Shown here in pieces: positions 30,150-43,089 of a stretch of 64,000 nucleotides of DNA. Each line of letters starts with the position of its first letter. Position 1 is the stretch's first letter. The translations under genes were made by a program, and so were the position numbers. The notes below the pieces were generated by a model. The model worked only from the letters and a program-made list of their open reading frames with translations, had not been told where the DNA came from and made no database searches. The DNA comes from Parietaria judaica (taxonomy: Eukaryota; Streptophyta; Magnoliopsida; Rosales; Urticaceae), in contig OX940865.1 of NCBI GenBank assembly GCA_954871525.1, positions 1,674,001 to 1,738,000 of the forward strand, in the 5' to 3' direction.

Positions 30150-33100
30150 TCGGTCAAACATGTCGCTCTTCTCATCAGAGTCGCTAAGATCCGGACACCT
30201 AGAGGGATCCGCCGCCGAATCAACCGGTCCCATCAACTGCTGTCGAAACTCCCGAGGAATCCCATGTCTACCTCCGATCAGCACTCTTGCGGCGGAAACA
30301 TCGATGGAACTCCACGAAGCCTCCCCAAAACATGTCACTCGACGTAACCTCCCTAGTCGTCGTCTTCTCAGCCTCGGCACGCTTGGCAGTGCGTCAGACC
30401 TCGCTAACCTGGGCCTCACCCATAGCTAGGGTCGCCTGAAGGGACCTTAATACATCGTCTCTCTCACGCAACTGAAGCTCCAAGGCCATCAACCTCGATG
30501 AAGAAGTCGCAGCACGACCTTGGGCTGACTCTAGCTCGCGCTCGAGATCACTCCCTGAGGTAGGAACGATCAAGCGTCAGCAGGTGTTCATCCGCTAGAG
30601 CTCACATCTCGCAGAACACATCCTTGACCTTTTGTAAAGATCTTTGGGTCTCCTCTAACTCAGAAAAAGTAGCCTCTCGGCCTGCAATCACTCTACGCGC
30701 GTGGACATCCTCGATCTTTTTTCGCAAAGACTCCGCCTCTCTACGAAAATCATCACGCTCCACCGTCAGGCGGTTTCTATCAGTTGTCCTGACCTTGGCC
30801 TCCTCGAAGACGGCATGGATCTTCACTATGTTGTGCGTGCATCGGGACAAGAACTGCAAAACACAAGAAAGGTGAAGAAAAACAAGTAAGAAGTATAGCG
30901 GCAACGGAAAGAGAAAAAAGTAACTCACTTGGCAAGCCAAATCGGCTAAGGAGTTGGCTCACCTCCACGACCCCCATTTCCGCCACTCGCGAGAGATCCT
31001 GGGATGTCTCCTTCCTCATTTCAGTAGCAACAAGTCGTTCTAACAAAGAACTAGCGTCAGATCTCGACGAACCATCACCATGTCGCACGTAAGAGGATGC
31101 TCGAGAAAACGCCTCCCCCCCCCCCTTCCGCTCTGCCTGACCATCCAAAGGAAAATACCTGGTAGGACTTCGCCTCGTAGACACACGTCACCACCACTAG
31201 GAGTAACACCAGACAGACCCGGCCTCAGGGACAGGACCCCCTCGGAGGCAATACGAATCGAAGGCTCAACGACCTCTGCCCTAGGGGCCAGTGCATGCTC
31301 TAAATAAGGACGAGAAGACTCCAATCGTTTCTGTTTCCCTTTCTTCGGAAGGGTAGACGCAATGAAACTCCTCGATGTACACATATCAGTGCGACTGATC
31401 GCGTTAATCATTCGCGGGGAGAAATTCTTCGGAACAAGACCTGCGAAACAGAAATGTCAACCATGTTAGAAGAAATTATCAACAGATAAGTGGTGTACTG
31501 TCGTATGCAACCGAAATTACTAATAGAAACCATAACCTGCAAAACTTATGTAGTAGTGTAAGTACGGGTCGATCCCACGAAGAGTTTTCTAATAAATATT
31601 GTAGAAATAATAAAAGCAAAGTAAAAAGGGGAATTTTTTGTTTGAAAGAATAAGTAAATTAAAAGAGAGAAAAATGTGAGAAAATAATATGAGAAACAAT
31701 TGGCATAAGTAACATCCACTAATGATTCAATTCATCTGATCATTGACATAAATTTGTTCTTCAACCTACCGAATATCTTACCGATTAACGTATTCCTTAA
31801 GATTATTTAATTCAATTGAAACGAAATTAAATCAAACCTCACTCAGAGATAATCCAATTAAACGTAACTGAATTTAAAGTGTAAGTAGCATTAATAATTA
31901 GAACACTTCAATAAAACTAAACAATACAACACCGCGGTAATATTTAATTCAGTCGATCTCCTTTACATGTTTTTTTATTTCAATAACCGCGTAGCAAACT
32001 TAGAAAATGTGCATTCAACAATCAAAAGACAAGTACGATGAGTCAATTAATTAACGGTATATAAAATTTGAAAATACAGTCGACTTACTAATAAGAAGTC
32101 TATAATAATATCATGATAATGATTAAATCACTATCACCTATCATAATGATACAATTGCTAAATTAACGTAATCCGACAATTGAAATTGATATAAATAGGA
32201 GAAGCGATATCGTTGATAACATAATATAATTTTAGATAACGAGATCGATATTAACGGATTGATAATTGAACAAAATAATGCCTCACGAATTTATTGAATC
32301 ATAATGTCAGAAACTCAAACCAATAGAAGCTTAGCCGATCACGTTCATGGCTTCAATCAGAGAGAAAGAAAACACTCACAGGGGAACAAAGAACTATGTC
32401 GACTTATGCCTCCTCTCTGACTCTCTAAAACGTGCTATCATCCCTTCTGAATAATACCTCAGGCTATTTATACCTATTTTTCTAACCCTGAACCCAACTG
32501 CCAACGAGATATTATCTCAGAATAAAAACTAATAATAAAAATTTAAATCACCTGTAAATATCTCAACTGGCTATGTTCTGGGATTGTGTTTCTCGATGTT
32601 CTGGTTTTGGCTTTGTTCTTTGAGTTCGGCCCATTGCAGTTCAGCGACGACAACAGAACTGTAACCACGCCGGACCAGCTCCAAACACTGGCGAATCTCT
32701 GGAGAGCAGCGGCGACGACGGAACTGCGGACATCGGTTGCGTCAAAGAGCAGCGGCGACGTTCAATCATCGCGACCAGCAGAGACTTCATCCAAGCTTCA
32801 TTTTTTCGAACCCATCGATGCTCGTCATTGTCACTGCAAACTCCTCTCTTTTGCTTTTACTTTCAGTTTTGTTTCTTAGTGAATATTTGAATGGGTAACG
32901 ATATTGGGAAAAAATGAAGCTGATGTGTGTTTGTGTTTGGGCATCTTGAACTTTACTCCTTGGAATAACTTGTTATCCATCTTCATCTTTTGGTTGCTTG
33001 CATTTTGACTCATTGTTGATGATTTTTTTTCCCTGCACACATAAACAACATATAATAGCTCTATTCTAATAAATAAATCAAAGTAATATATCAAGAAATA

Positions 33101-35640
33101 TCCTTTATTTATTAGAATATTAGGCTCTATCAATAAGTCACTATTGTACATAATAAGACAATGGATCACTTGGATACATGCTTCAAGTGGTAGGGGTACG
33201 AGATAGAACGACCACTGTGGGGGATCGTCACCTCCCGATGGCGCCTCGAAGACAGGCTCTGATGGTGTCGACTCGACACTCTCAGAGGCATCTACCTGAG
33301 GATTACCGGCCGCCGGCTGAGCGGGCCGAAGGCCCGTGTCATCCACTCCCTCGACCGGCAGAAGCGAAAGAAGCCAACCTCCTTTCCTCCACCCATATTT
33401 TCCAGGCACCGCGCAAACCGAGCACGACCGCGGCCGGTACATCCATAGAATTTCGTGAACTTGGAGCCAGCCATAGGACAACCGGCAAGAGAGAGACTCC
33501 TCAATACCCCGAACGCCTGTGGAATCACCAAGAAGGTGGGAAGGAGCCCACACCCAATGACTGTTCCAAGCCTCTAAAGTCTTAACCGGTTCTTACCCTC
33601 AATCACCAAGGAAACCCACGGGTAATACCCGCAAGATCCAGCGGATTGGTAGAAAGTGAAGAACGTACGAATATCTCCCAAAGTCAGATCTCGGCCCGAC
33701 CCCCTGGCCCAAGTCGTGTGAAGGACCTCAATGTATCTGTAGAACGCTGGAGTAAGCTACATGGGGTGAACGCCTAGCAACGAGAGCAACTGACGAACTA
33801 CCGGGCGCAAAGGAAGGAATATCCCGTTGTTCAAGATATCAAGATAAATGGCGATCAGTGGACTCAGAGATCCAAAGCCTGTGCCTCGGTGTCAACTTTT
33901 TGAAGGCATAAGAACTCTCTAAGACGACGTCAGTAATCACGCTACAAATATCCATGTCCATAGTGTCCACGACACGACCAACACCAGCCAGCGGAGCAGC
34001 CACCTCTTCAGGGCCCTCGGCCCTAAGTACCGGATCTGGCACCACGCTCTTAGAAACTTCAGCTTGCGAGAGAAGAAGATTGCTATATAAACCGCCATGA
34101 TAGAGACAACAATTAACTAAGGAAGAGCCGGATAGGAAACTCATCAATGCTGGCAGAGGGCGCGGCAAAGCTTCCTCGGCAGCTCGGGAAGAGGTCGACG
34201 ACCTCTCCCTGAGACCGTAAGCACGAGACAACAATCGTCTCGCTGCAGCAACAGGATCCGTGGGCAAGGAAGCCGCACGATCACACTACTTATATTCAGC
34301 ACCGCCGACATCTTTTTTCGCTTTCCAGATGAGGAGAAAGCAGTCTGCTTCACGCCTTTTAGTACCAAACGTCTCCGTCTAGCAGGTACCACCTCCTTCG
34401 TATCGGCACCCGTAGGGACTTCACTAGGAGCACGCCGGTAGCAGATATCCGCTCTGACTCCTCATGGCCAGACTCAAAATCTGCCAATTTAATTACGGGG
34501 GGGAGCCGACCCTCGGCAAAGGAGAGATGGGCAACGGGAGGCAGGTAAAGCCTCAGCACACCAATTCAATAACGGGGGGTAGCCGTCCCTCGACAGAGGT
34601 GAGAGGGGCAACGGGAGGAGACAAAGCCTCAGCACATTAGTGACAGGTCTGACCGAGCCCGTGACCAAAGATGGGTCACCGCTCGGGGCTTCACACCTGG
34701 CCTCGGCATCCTCAACTATCCCGAAAATAACAGAGTCTTCGAGAGTCTGGTTCTCAACCTCACAGGAATCCACCAGAACCCCCATAGGATTGCAAAAGGA
34801 CCTGGAAAAGCTACAAGATAACAAGGTTTAAGCTAACATAAGATTATCAGTCAAAAGCACATGCAAGCATCAAAGGAGTACCATCGCAATGAGTGAGCTC
34901 AAGATCGGACTCAGGGAATTCAAAAGACTCGTTAAAGTCAACGCGAGCCCTATCGATGAACTCGATGCCTGAACCATGAAGCGTCTCAGCCGCAGGTACC
35001 GCAGGAGCCACGGCCAAAGCATCCTAAAGACCCGCGGAAGCCTCACTAGCCGCGGAAAGCCTAGCAACAGCAGCCACCGCCCCGTCGGGAGAAACAGCAG
35101 CCGCAGGACACTCGGGGGCCGCAACACCCTCGGGTGCCACAGCCACCTTGTGAGGCGCCGGATCCGGAGCAGATTCACCACCCGCGGCCGAAAGCTTCCA
35201 AGACTCAAAGGCCGAATGTTCCTCACTTCCAATGGGTTTTGGGGTTGGCCCGAGGCCACCATCGACCATCACACCGCCCCCCGTGGCTACGGGTGCTTAA
35301 CCGTCTGACTGAGAGGCGATTCTACCTCGCCATCATTAATTTTTTTTTGCCAAAGCTTCCCCTAAAAAGCGGAGAAACTAACACCAAAAGTTGCATTCAA
35401 TATGGAGATCCGAACCTATTTTCAAGATCAAGAAGGTTACGAAACTTACCCATGGAAGCGTGAAGGTCTTTGGGAGAAAAATTGGAGACGGAACGTGGTT
35501 CCATCGAAGCTAGGATGGTAGAAATTGAAGGGGATAAAGGGATAAGAAAATTCGGCAAAAGAGAGCACTCCGGCGATGGCGGAACCAACTCCTCGAGCTC
35601 GTCGTAAATAGAGTCACGTACGCTCATCAAAAATGGAAGC
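30150..35640 (-). pseudogene. Gypsy-type transposon gene (Transposase_28-like plus coiled coil), decayed and split
   Basis: Reading leftward: exon 1 (35630 to about 35452) starts MMSVRDSIYDELEELVPPSP and ends at a GGTAAGT donor. An Ala/Pro-rich segment follows (about 35340-34870), then Ser-rich parts to about 33900. A domain like the Pfam 'putative gypsy type transposon' family lies at about 33850-33200: LLSLLGVHPM, FYRYIEVLHTTWARGSGRDL, GDIRTFFTFYQSAG. After an interruption at 33170-31441 come NFSPRMINAISRTD and SLLERLVATEMRKETSQDL, then a coiled coil (RNRLTVERDDFRREAESL, FSELEETQRSLQKVKDVF), and last SRLMALELQLRERDDVLRS. Frameshifts include one at an 11-base C run (31115-31125). This type is known as an antisense or extra ORF in Tat-lineage retroelements. 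Confidence 0.6.
31441..33170. other. Intron or insertion inside the gypsy-type gene; no gene recognised
   Basis: It ends, on the minus strand, with TTTCTGTTTCGCAG, a good splice acceptor at 31441. The body is AT-rich. AAGTACGGGTCGATCCCACG near 31561 is a phrase I associate with plant retroelement copies, which would suggest an insertion. A short open stretch at 32586-32879 has no recognisable domain. Confidence 0.4.
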
Positions 35641-35739
35641 TATGGAGGAGAAAGGAGTTTGACCTAAATTTTGGAGCTCTCAACAATGATGAACTCAGAT
35701 TTAGAGAGATAAATGAGGAAGACAATGAGTGAAGGGGGT

Positions 35740-37740
35740 GAATGAAGAAAGCGAAAGACAAAAAACCAAAAAGGTACCATAATTCACTTTATGACATCAC
35801 CATGGCAAGGCTTTGTCTCCCCACACCCCACACCCCACACCCCACACCCCACAGCCCACACCCCACAACCCTCAAGTTTGAATTTTCCCCCCAACAAAAA
35901 CACTTCATGACGCCTTCAAATTTGCATGGACTTGGGGTTGACTTTCCAAAAGTCAATATTTTCGTCATTTAGCGCCAAGGAAGCCAAAAAAATCCATAAA
36001 TTCCCAAAATTTTGGAAAATTCACAAACAATAAAAAATAATATATGGATATTCGATCTAGATGAGATTAAACCTCAACCATTGGATTGAAATAATTAAAG
36101 TATTTAATTATATATAAAATTCGAATTTTGGAGTGAAAATTACTAATTCGGTTACGGTCTTAAGCCTATAAATAGAGGAGTCATTCTACACATTTTACAC
36201 ACCTCTCCCCAGAGCATAAAATCTCTATCTCCCTCTCTCTCTAAGGCCTACAAGTTTTTTCCTCTGGTCTCCTTTTCGGTTCGGCTTAGTGAGAACGTTG
36301 TTTCTCCGGTAGCTTAAAAAGAACTTTAGTTAAAGTTTTGCGACGGAGTCCTGCCGGCGAAGCCCACGCTTCGGTACAAGGAATCCAGAACAATATCTCT
36401 GAAGATCACGGGTGTTCTCCTCAGCCCCAGCGGAGCCCTGCCGAACTTCAGAGTTCGCTGCCAAAAACGTCAACAGAGGTACGGCCTTATCCATTGCGTT
36501 AATAAATGCAACCATTTACCACTATTTCCTATTCAACTAGCTTATTAATAATGATTTTGAAATATTAAATTCGCAATATTTATCGGGTCTTGTTAAAATG
36601 GTTATTACCCGATATCCGCGCCGTTGGTCTGATAACAAGTTTTTCGGCTTTAAAATAATTTCTTAAATCTTATCGCGATGACCCGAAGGGATATTTCGGT
36701 GTAATGAAGTCGAGAATAAAACCCCGATTTCCAACACTCATAACTATTATTTTGGGATTACACATATTCACTGGGATAAGTTGCATAATGGCAGATATGG
36801 ATAACATACTTATGATATTCTTATTTATTTTCTAGAAAAACAAATAAGCACTCATGATCAGCTCATTGGATTAATCATCTAAATGAGTGAGTGGTTTGTA
36901 TGAATCATATGATTAAGATAGTGCCATCAAGAGGGCAGTACGGAAACTTTTGTACCCTCTCGATGAGTGTCATAATAACAAGAAACCTATTATACAAGAT
37001 ATCTTATTGTATCGATGGACACCTATGATCAGGAAGATATAATATCATACACACTTGAGAGTTCAGCTTTGAGCTATAATGGAATGTATCCGAAGTTGGT
37101 GAAAGCTCTACACTTTCACCGTATCTTGGGTGTGTACGTCCATTACTCCCCTTTGTAGCTCCATCAGGATGACACCGCAAAAAGATATTCAAATGTATCA
37201 TTTGAATAGGATAAAATAAAAATCAAGTTTAATTTGTAATGGCATATTTACAAATTACAAATTAATTTCTCTCAGGGTTTTTCCATAAGTGATTGTCGAT
37301 GGGAGGTTATTTTATCCAGTGGGAGCCCACACATCCTCGCGATGTAGTCCCAAAGAATACATCGGAAGACTTCTGGATTTTCTTCCTCACACCAAATCGC
37401 AAATCCTTAGAGTTTGAAGTCAGAAGAATTCAAGAATCAAGATTCGGATCAAGAAATTTCAAGATCACAAGGTACACGAATTCGTTATTGGTTTGTTGAA
37501 TTAAGAATTATTTATTAATACTCATCGCTTAGAATCAAAATCAGTATCGTAAATAAAATATAAATTAAATATTCATAATAGATCCAGGTTAATTAATTTG
37601 ACTGAATCGTAGGAGACAGTCTTGACAGGTTTATTGGTATGGGACTTTAACTCAAAAAAAAAAATTAACGGTCGACACCGTGGACTATTCTGTAACTCGA
37701 TTTAATTAGTTTTGGGCGGTGATCTTTGAGATCAAGATCC
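35740..37740 (+). other. LTR-like region with TATA box and CCCCACA microsatellite
   Basis: A purine-rich tract (about 35700-35740) is followed by a seven-base CCCCACA microsatellite at about 35817-35868, then CTATAAATAG at 36166-36175 and a CT-rich leader (CTCCCTCTCTCTCTAAGG). If the gene to its left is an antisense ORF of a plus-strand Tat-type element, this would be that element's 3' LTR. No second copy is in the window to prove it. The rest to 37740 is AT-rich with no gene seen. Confidence 0.35.
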
Positions 37741-39114
37741 GCAAAGTTGTGCGACTCACATCATGAGCATCAGTTCCACCACTAGATCTCTTTTGCGGCA
37801 CACACAAAAGTAGATGGAAACATAGACATGACGAAGGTGTTCTATTCGAACTTGCACGACACCATCAAACAAGGCTTCGTGACCGTTCAAAATGTAAACG
37901 TGATGATCTCTCTGCGGATCATAAATGTGCATTACGGCATGCCTAACATTTCCGTTGACGCATAAAAGACCCTTAGAGACCATGAGCCCAATATCCCGAT
38001 GTTGTGGCCTTGCTGACGACAGCGGGGAATGATTGACGTATGTTTGGAGACAAAAGAAGGCTCGTCAAAGGTCAATTGAATCAAGTCGCTACGGCACTCT
38101 TATACTTCCTCTACGCGTGTCTCGTCCTGAAGCTTCACTATACCCACTTCATGCTACCGATTGCATTTATGTTATATTTTACCATCAAAGGAAGAGCCTT
38201 GGATATCGGTTAAATGATTTTAGACACCATGACCATGATCACGTACTATTGCGGGATGAATTTTGTTGCTGTACCCGATATTGATTACCAAGCTTTTCAC
38301 AGCAGCCGGCTTCGTCAGGACAACATGATTAAATCGGGTGGGAAACTAACGGCCTCAAGAATTTCTTAACTGAGAAGGGGGTTCTTTCCCCACCGCGTCA
38401 GGAACATAGGCCGCCCAATAGGGGATATATGGTAAGTCAAATATACTTTTTACTTATTATTTCGTATCAATATTTAATTTCATGTTATTCTTATTAATTA
38501 ATTTATTATATTCTGGCAAATATCGAGAGAATGTTGGACTCCAATCGTCAAACCAACATTCATCTTATCAACGTTGCAGAGGACGTCATAAGCTTTCTTG
38601 AGTGAAGATTTGTAGACGAGTATCGTCGGAGAAATACTATTTACGTTCCGATTTGGCAAGAGAATCTTGAGCCTGAGCACTTATCCAATTCCAATGGCAA
38701 CGTTGGCGAGAACACGGTGCGCAAGGCGGGCGTGGACGAGGGCGCAGGCCATGAAGCTCCTGGGAACAACGAGACTGATGTTCATGTCAACGTGATTGAA
38801 ACATTGACCGATCAAAACGACGACGTGTAAGTATTTACTGAAACAGTGCGTACCATTAACACCAACCTCAACATGCAACCCGGTGACGCGAGGCGTAACG
38901 TTGACACCAACATCGGCTTACAAATACTCACTGAACTAGTGCTTATGATTGAGAACATCGCGCAAGAAACAAGGAACGCACTGGTCGAGGAGGTGCATAA
39001 AGCCGTTAAGGAAAACACAAAGAGAACAAGAACAACGAGAATAGCAAGAAAAATGAGAACGAGAAGAAGAGTGAGAACGAAGGAGGAAATGAGGAGTAGC
39101 TTATAGATAGTATA
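37741..39114 (+). pseudogene. Unrecognised decayed coding remnants
   Basis: Plus-strand fragments read like former exons: VDGNIDMTKVFYSNLHDTI, QGFVTVQNVNVMISLRIIN (about 37815-37930), then NRQTNIHLINVAEDVISFLE, FVDEYRRRNTIYVPIWQENL (about 38535-38680), ending near GACGACGTGTAAGT (a possible donor), then NIGLQILTELVLMIENIAQE and a basic tail (to 39106). Stops separate them. I do not recognise the family. Short minus-strand frames here are likely shadows. Confidence 0.35.
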
Positions 39115-41021
39115 CGTTATGTGCATGTTTCGTAACATAAAAAAATTGGGCCCATTTTGCCAAAAGTCAAAGCCCATTAATAAGAGTCAAGGCTCATCGC
39201 TAAAGGCAAAGACCCGAGGCCGACGAACTAAGACATTGGCGAAGCACAAAGTAAGAAAGAAGAAGAGCTGACAAGCCTCGTGGCGACGAGGCGACAAGCT
39301 GACGAGGAAACAAGGCAATAAGTAGACAAGGCGTTGAGGCGACAAGCCAACGAAGCGACCAGCCGACGAGGCGAACAAGCCGACGAGGAAAACAAGCCGA
39401 TGAGGCAACAAGCTGACGAGGCAACAAATCGGCGAGGCGAACAGGCTGACGAGGTGAACAAGCCGACGAGGCGACAAGCTGACAAGGCGAACAAGCCAAC
39501 GAGGCAACAAGCCGACGAGGTAAACAAGCCAACGAGGCGACGAGGTGACATGGCAACAAGAAGACAAGGCGACGAGGCGACAAGCTGACAAGGAGACGCG
39601 GCGAAAAAGTGATAAGCCAACGAGGCGACAAGGTGACGAGCCAAACAAGCACCCTCACCAAAACGAGGGCATAACTTGTAATTATTCCACACGAGGAGGA
39701 GATCCTAGACAACAAAGATATCCGGGAAATCCTCGAGATTCCCCCGAACTCAACATATGGGCTCGCGGACAACCGGAAGACATCAAAGACAAATCAAGAA
39801 TCATCGACGACCCCTTTTGCAAGGCAACGGGCCTCGACAACCCCCTTATACTAGGGAAGAAATTCGCAAGACCCTTGAGGTGCTATTTTAGGGAATTGGC
39901 TTTCCTTTAAATATAAGCCCTCCCCCCCTCATTTCCGCACTCACTCACAGCTTTCTCCATGGCTCCCCTCTCTAGATTTTTCTCTCTAGAATTCGTCTAC
40001 CCCTATAGGGTAAACGACTTGAATAAAGAGTTAATATTATTTAGAATAAGAGTCTTAGTATTCACAAGAGAAGTTGTTCGACGAGTCATCGAAGGCGTCC
40101 CTTGCCAAGTAGTCAAGGCCCTTGCCGTGATACGAACTTTGCCACCATGAGGGAGCTTGCCAACACCCACGAGGTTGACAAAGAGCATCCCATAAGAGGT
40201 TAGGCGCCCTCGCCAACCTCGATAAGGTCGACAAGGAACACCCCTCGTCAGGTCAAGGCTCTCGTTGTGATACGAACGTTGCCACCACGAGGGAAGCTCG
40301 AGAGTCAGCTCCAACACAAATGAGGTTGACAAAGAACACTTCACGCCGATAATACCCACTCATCTGGCCAAGAGTCAACCCCCATCCCGCAAACATGGGC
40401 ACTACCGATGAGTCAGACCAGATCCTCATTAACCCGCCGTTTATCACTAACCCTGAACTATGTGGGACCTGATTCTCTTAAACTGAGTTACATAGACAGC
40501 CTCGCCAAACCACAAGCGAAGGGAAACAGGCCCAATCTACCCTTTTTTTGTAGGTCCTCCCTCTCCATAGGAGCTCGCCAAGGAAGGAAAATCACGAAAA
40601 TCATCAAGACCAACTCGGAGCTTCATCAAGACTGGAGTTCACCCCGACGAGGATATTGCCAAGACAGGGACTCTGCCCAAACGAGGAGCTTCGCCAAGAA
40701 ACGGAATCTGCCAAGACAAGGAGTTTCGCCGTGATACAAACTTCGCCACCACGAGGGAAGTTCTACAGGGAGTTTCGCCGTGATACAAACTTCGCCACCA
40801 CGAGGGAAGTTTGATAGGGAGCTTTTCCGTGAAACGGACTTCGCCCCCACGAGGGAAATTCACCGAGATTCATCAAAGGTGACGGATTTGCCTCAAGCTT
40901 TGACAATCATTGGACAACCCGCGTTAACTCAGCATTCAATAATCCTTGTATTCAACGGGTCAATCTCGGGACCCGAACCTTGGATGCGACTGTAAGTGAA
41001 AGCCATTTTTATGCATTAACA
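39115..41021 (+). repeat. LTR 1 of the octamer element
   Basis: It starts CGTTATGTGC (TG changed to CG) and ends TTAACA at 41021, opposite the intact TGTTA start of LTR 2. A TATA-like TTTAAATATA lies at about 39906-39915. Several GTGATACAAACTTCGCCACC-type repeats of about 65 bp follow between 40120 and 40870. Confidence 0.65.
39267..39652 (+). repeat. Octamer tandem array in LTR 1, about 48 copies
   Basis: Units are variants of GCGACAAG, CCGACGAG and GCAACAAG laid end to end. The 8-bp period gives an 8-residue period in every frame, so long open frames on both strands are artefacts. Confidence 0.9.
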
Positions 41022-41339
41022 ATTTTGGAGGGGTATCTCGAGAACAAGCCTCGAGACTCTTCCATCAGTCATAAGAAGAGCTCGTAGCACGAAGATTGCC
41101 TTTTGACATGACGAACCGCACCATTACTTTGCAATGCGCGACGCCGCAACCGACAACCAGCATCGTGCTCAACAAGAGGGCCTAAACCCTCGCACGTCGG
41201 ACTAAACCGCCTCTTCAAGGTCCACCGGATCAGATCGAGAATGAAGACGGCGCCAACAACGCTTTGCAGAGGTCACTCGACGCTCATGACAAGGAAAGCA
41301 TGGGAGATAGCAACGGAAACAGAGGTCCCAAGGACCACC

Positions 41340-42000
41340 CCGACCCTCGTCAAGTTTGCCCGGGGGGTTGTCAGGAGGTTTGCAGGCCGAAGATCCCAAA
41401 GATGTTTAAGATCACCGGAACTACCAAGACCCTTGCTAGGCTTGCCCGGGGGTCGTCATTAGGTTCGCTAGGCCGAAGATCCCAAAGAAGTTGAATACCG
41501 CTAGAACTACCCTGACCCTCGCTAGCCTTGCCAGGGGGGTCAATAGGAGGTTCGCCAGGCTGAATATCTCGAAAATGCAATAGATTGCTAGAACTACCCA
41601 GACCCTCGCCAGGCTTGCCCGGGGGTCGTCTAGAGGTTCGCCTGGCCGAAGATCTCGAAGACGCACCAAAGATTTCCGAAACCACCTAGATCGAAGCCAA
41701 GCACGCTCAGGGAGTTGTCTAGAGGTTTGCAAGAACAAAGATCCCAAAGACGTTGAAGACCTCCGGAACTATCCAAACCCTCACCAAGCTTGCACAGGGG
41801 ATCTTCTGGAGGTTTTCCAGGCCGAAGATCCCAAAGGTGTTGAAGATCGCCGGAACTACCCAGACCCTCGCCAAGCTCGCCCGAGGGTTCCTCTAGAGGT
41901 TCGCCACGTGGTAGATCCTGAAGACATTGAAGATCGCCGGAACTACTCGAACCCTCGCAAGGATTTCCTGGAGGGTTATTTGGAGGTTCGCCGAGCCGGA
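41340..42000 (+). repeat. 87-bp tandem repeat before gag, about 7.5 copies
   Basis: Each unit has GACCCTCGCCAGGCTTGCCC, then GAGGTTCGCC, then GAAGATCCCAAAG. At 87 bp (29 codons) it keeps frame, and the encoded units share a TTxTLARLARGS-type core, but stops and frameshifts now break it. Confidence 0.8.
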
Positions 42001-42050
42001 GAGTTTGACGACATGGAACACTAACGGAACATGCGAGACCGTCGACATGC

Positions 42051-43089
42051 TTGCCCCGAGGGTCACCAAGAGAACTGCCCTGGAGAAGACCGCGACCTTA
42101 CCGAGCGTACCAAGATCGCCCGGGAGGTCACCAAACTCCGCCTCAACGCAAAGATTCAAGGCCAGCTGAATTTATCTACCTCGATGTAAAAAACAAAAAA
42201 GACCGGCAACGCGTTCGTCGAGCCTCGCCCGACCGCCGCCTAGGTTATCAGGAGCCTCGCCAACTGCAGCACGACGACGTATTTGACCTCCTCCAAGGGA
42301 TGCAGAAGGAAATCCAATACTTGCATTCTTCCCAGGACCGTGGCGTGAGAGGTCGTGCTGTGCATGACGGGACTCTTTCCCCACTTGAACCACATGTGCT
42401 CAACGGGGAAGCCGTAAGCGACCTACGCTTTGCAAGAAACCTCATCAACAACTGGAAAGGAGATCCACTCCATCACCTTGTGTAGTACTAGACGATCATG
42501 CAGATTAAGACATGCCCTCCCTCGGTGATATGCCATGCATTCCGCGTAACCCTCATAAGAACGACGTTCGAATGGTAACAGCGGCTACCCAAGGAAAGCA
42601 TCTACTCCTTCAATCAGCTCAAGGACTTATTTTTCGCTCGCTTTGCCGGCGTAGTGACTCAAAGAAAGGATAAATTCTACTTCTGATAAATCAAACAGAA
42701 GACCGAGGAATCCCTGCAGAAGTTCATGAACCACTTCATCAAAGAATCCAGCAAGGTAAATGACTACATCAACAACGATGTCGTCATTGCTCTCATCGAC
42801 AGAATGCAGACCACAAAGTTCTTCAAGTCCCTCGTGAAGAAAAGGCCATCGACCATACCGGAGCTCATGATGAGAGCAGCCCAGCACATCTCCGTGGAAG
42901 AATACCTCACCACGAGGAAGTCAACGGAGCGAGGGGGCCACAAACGAGGAAACGACCGGTCCTCCGATGAACCAAAGATGAAGAAAAGCCGCGCGGATGA
43001 CAATCGGAGTCAAATGGAAAAACCGCAAGGAAGTCATGCGACGAAGAAACCAATCTGCTTTAGAGAAGAAACGTCATCGTCGGATTAGC
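42051..43089 (+). pseudogene. Gag of the octamer element
   Basis: One frame holds the whole region with several stops (around 42483, 42489, 42568 and 42685). Blocks are NGEAVSDLRFARNLINNWKG, YSFNQLKDLFFARFAG, KQKTEESLQKFMNHFIKESS, VVIALIDRMQTTKFFKSLVK and MMRAAQHISVEEYL, matching plant Ty3/gypsy capsid and its C-terminal side. A basic tail follows (KRGNDRSSDEPKMKKSRADD). No zinc knuckle or pol follows. Confidence 0.72.

Noticed and set aside
31530..31640. Possible retroelement primer or LTR phrase near GGGTCGATCCCACG
   Set aside because: Recognised only as a phrase seen in plant repeats; no second copy or element structure here.
32586..32879. 97-residue plus-strand frame
   Set aside because: No domain, no conserved neighbours and located in a probable insertion.
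37756..37983. Minus-strand frame of 75 residues
   Set aside because: The plus strand of the same stretch reads more like a decayed exon; neither could be assigned.
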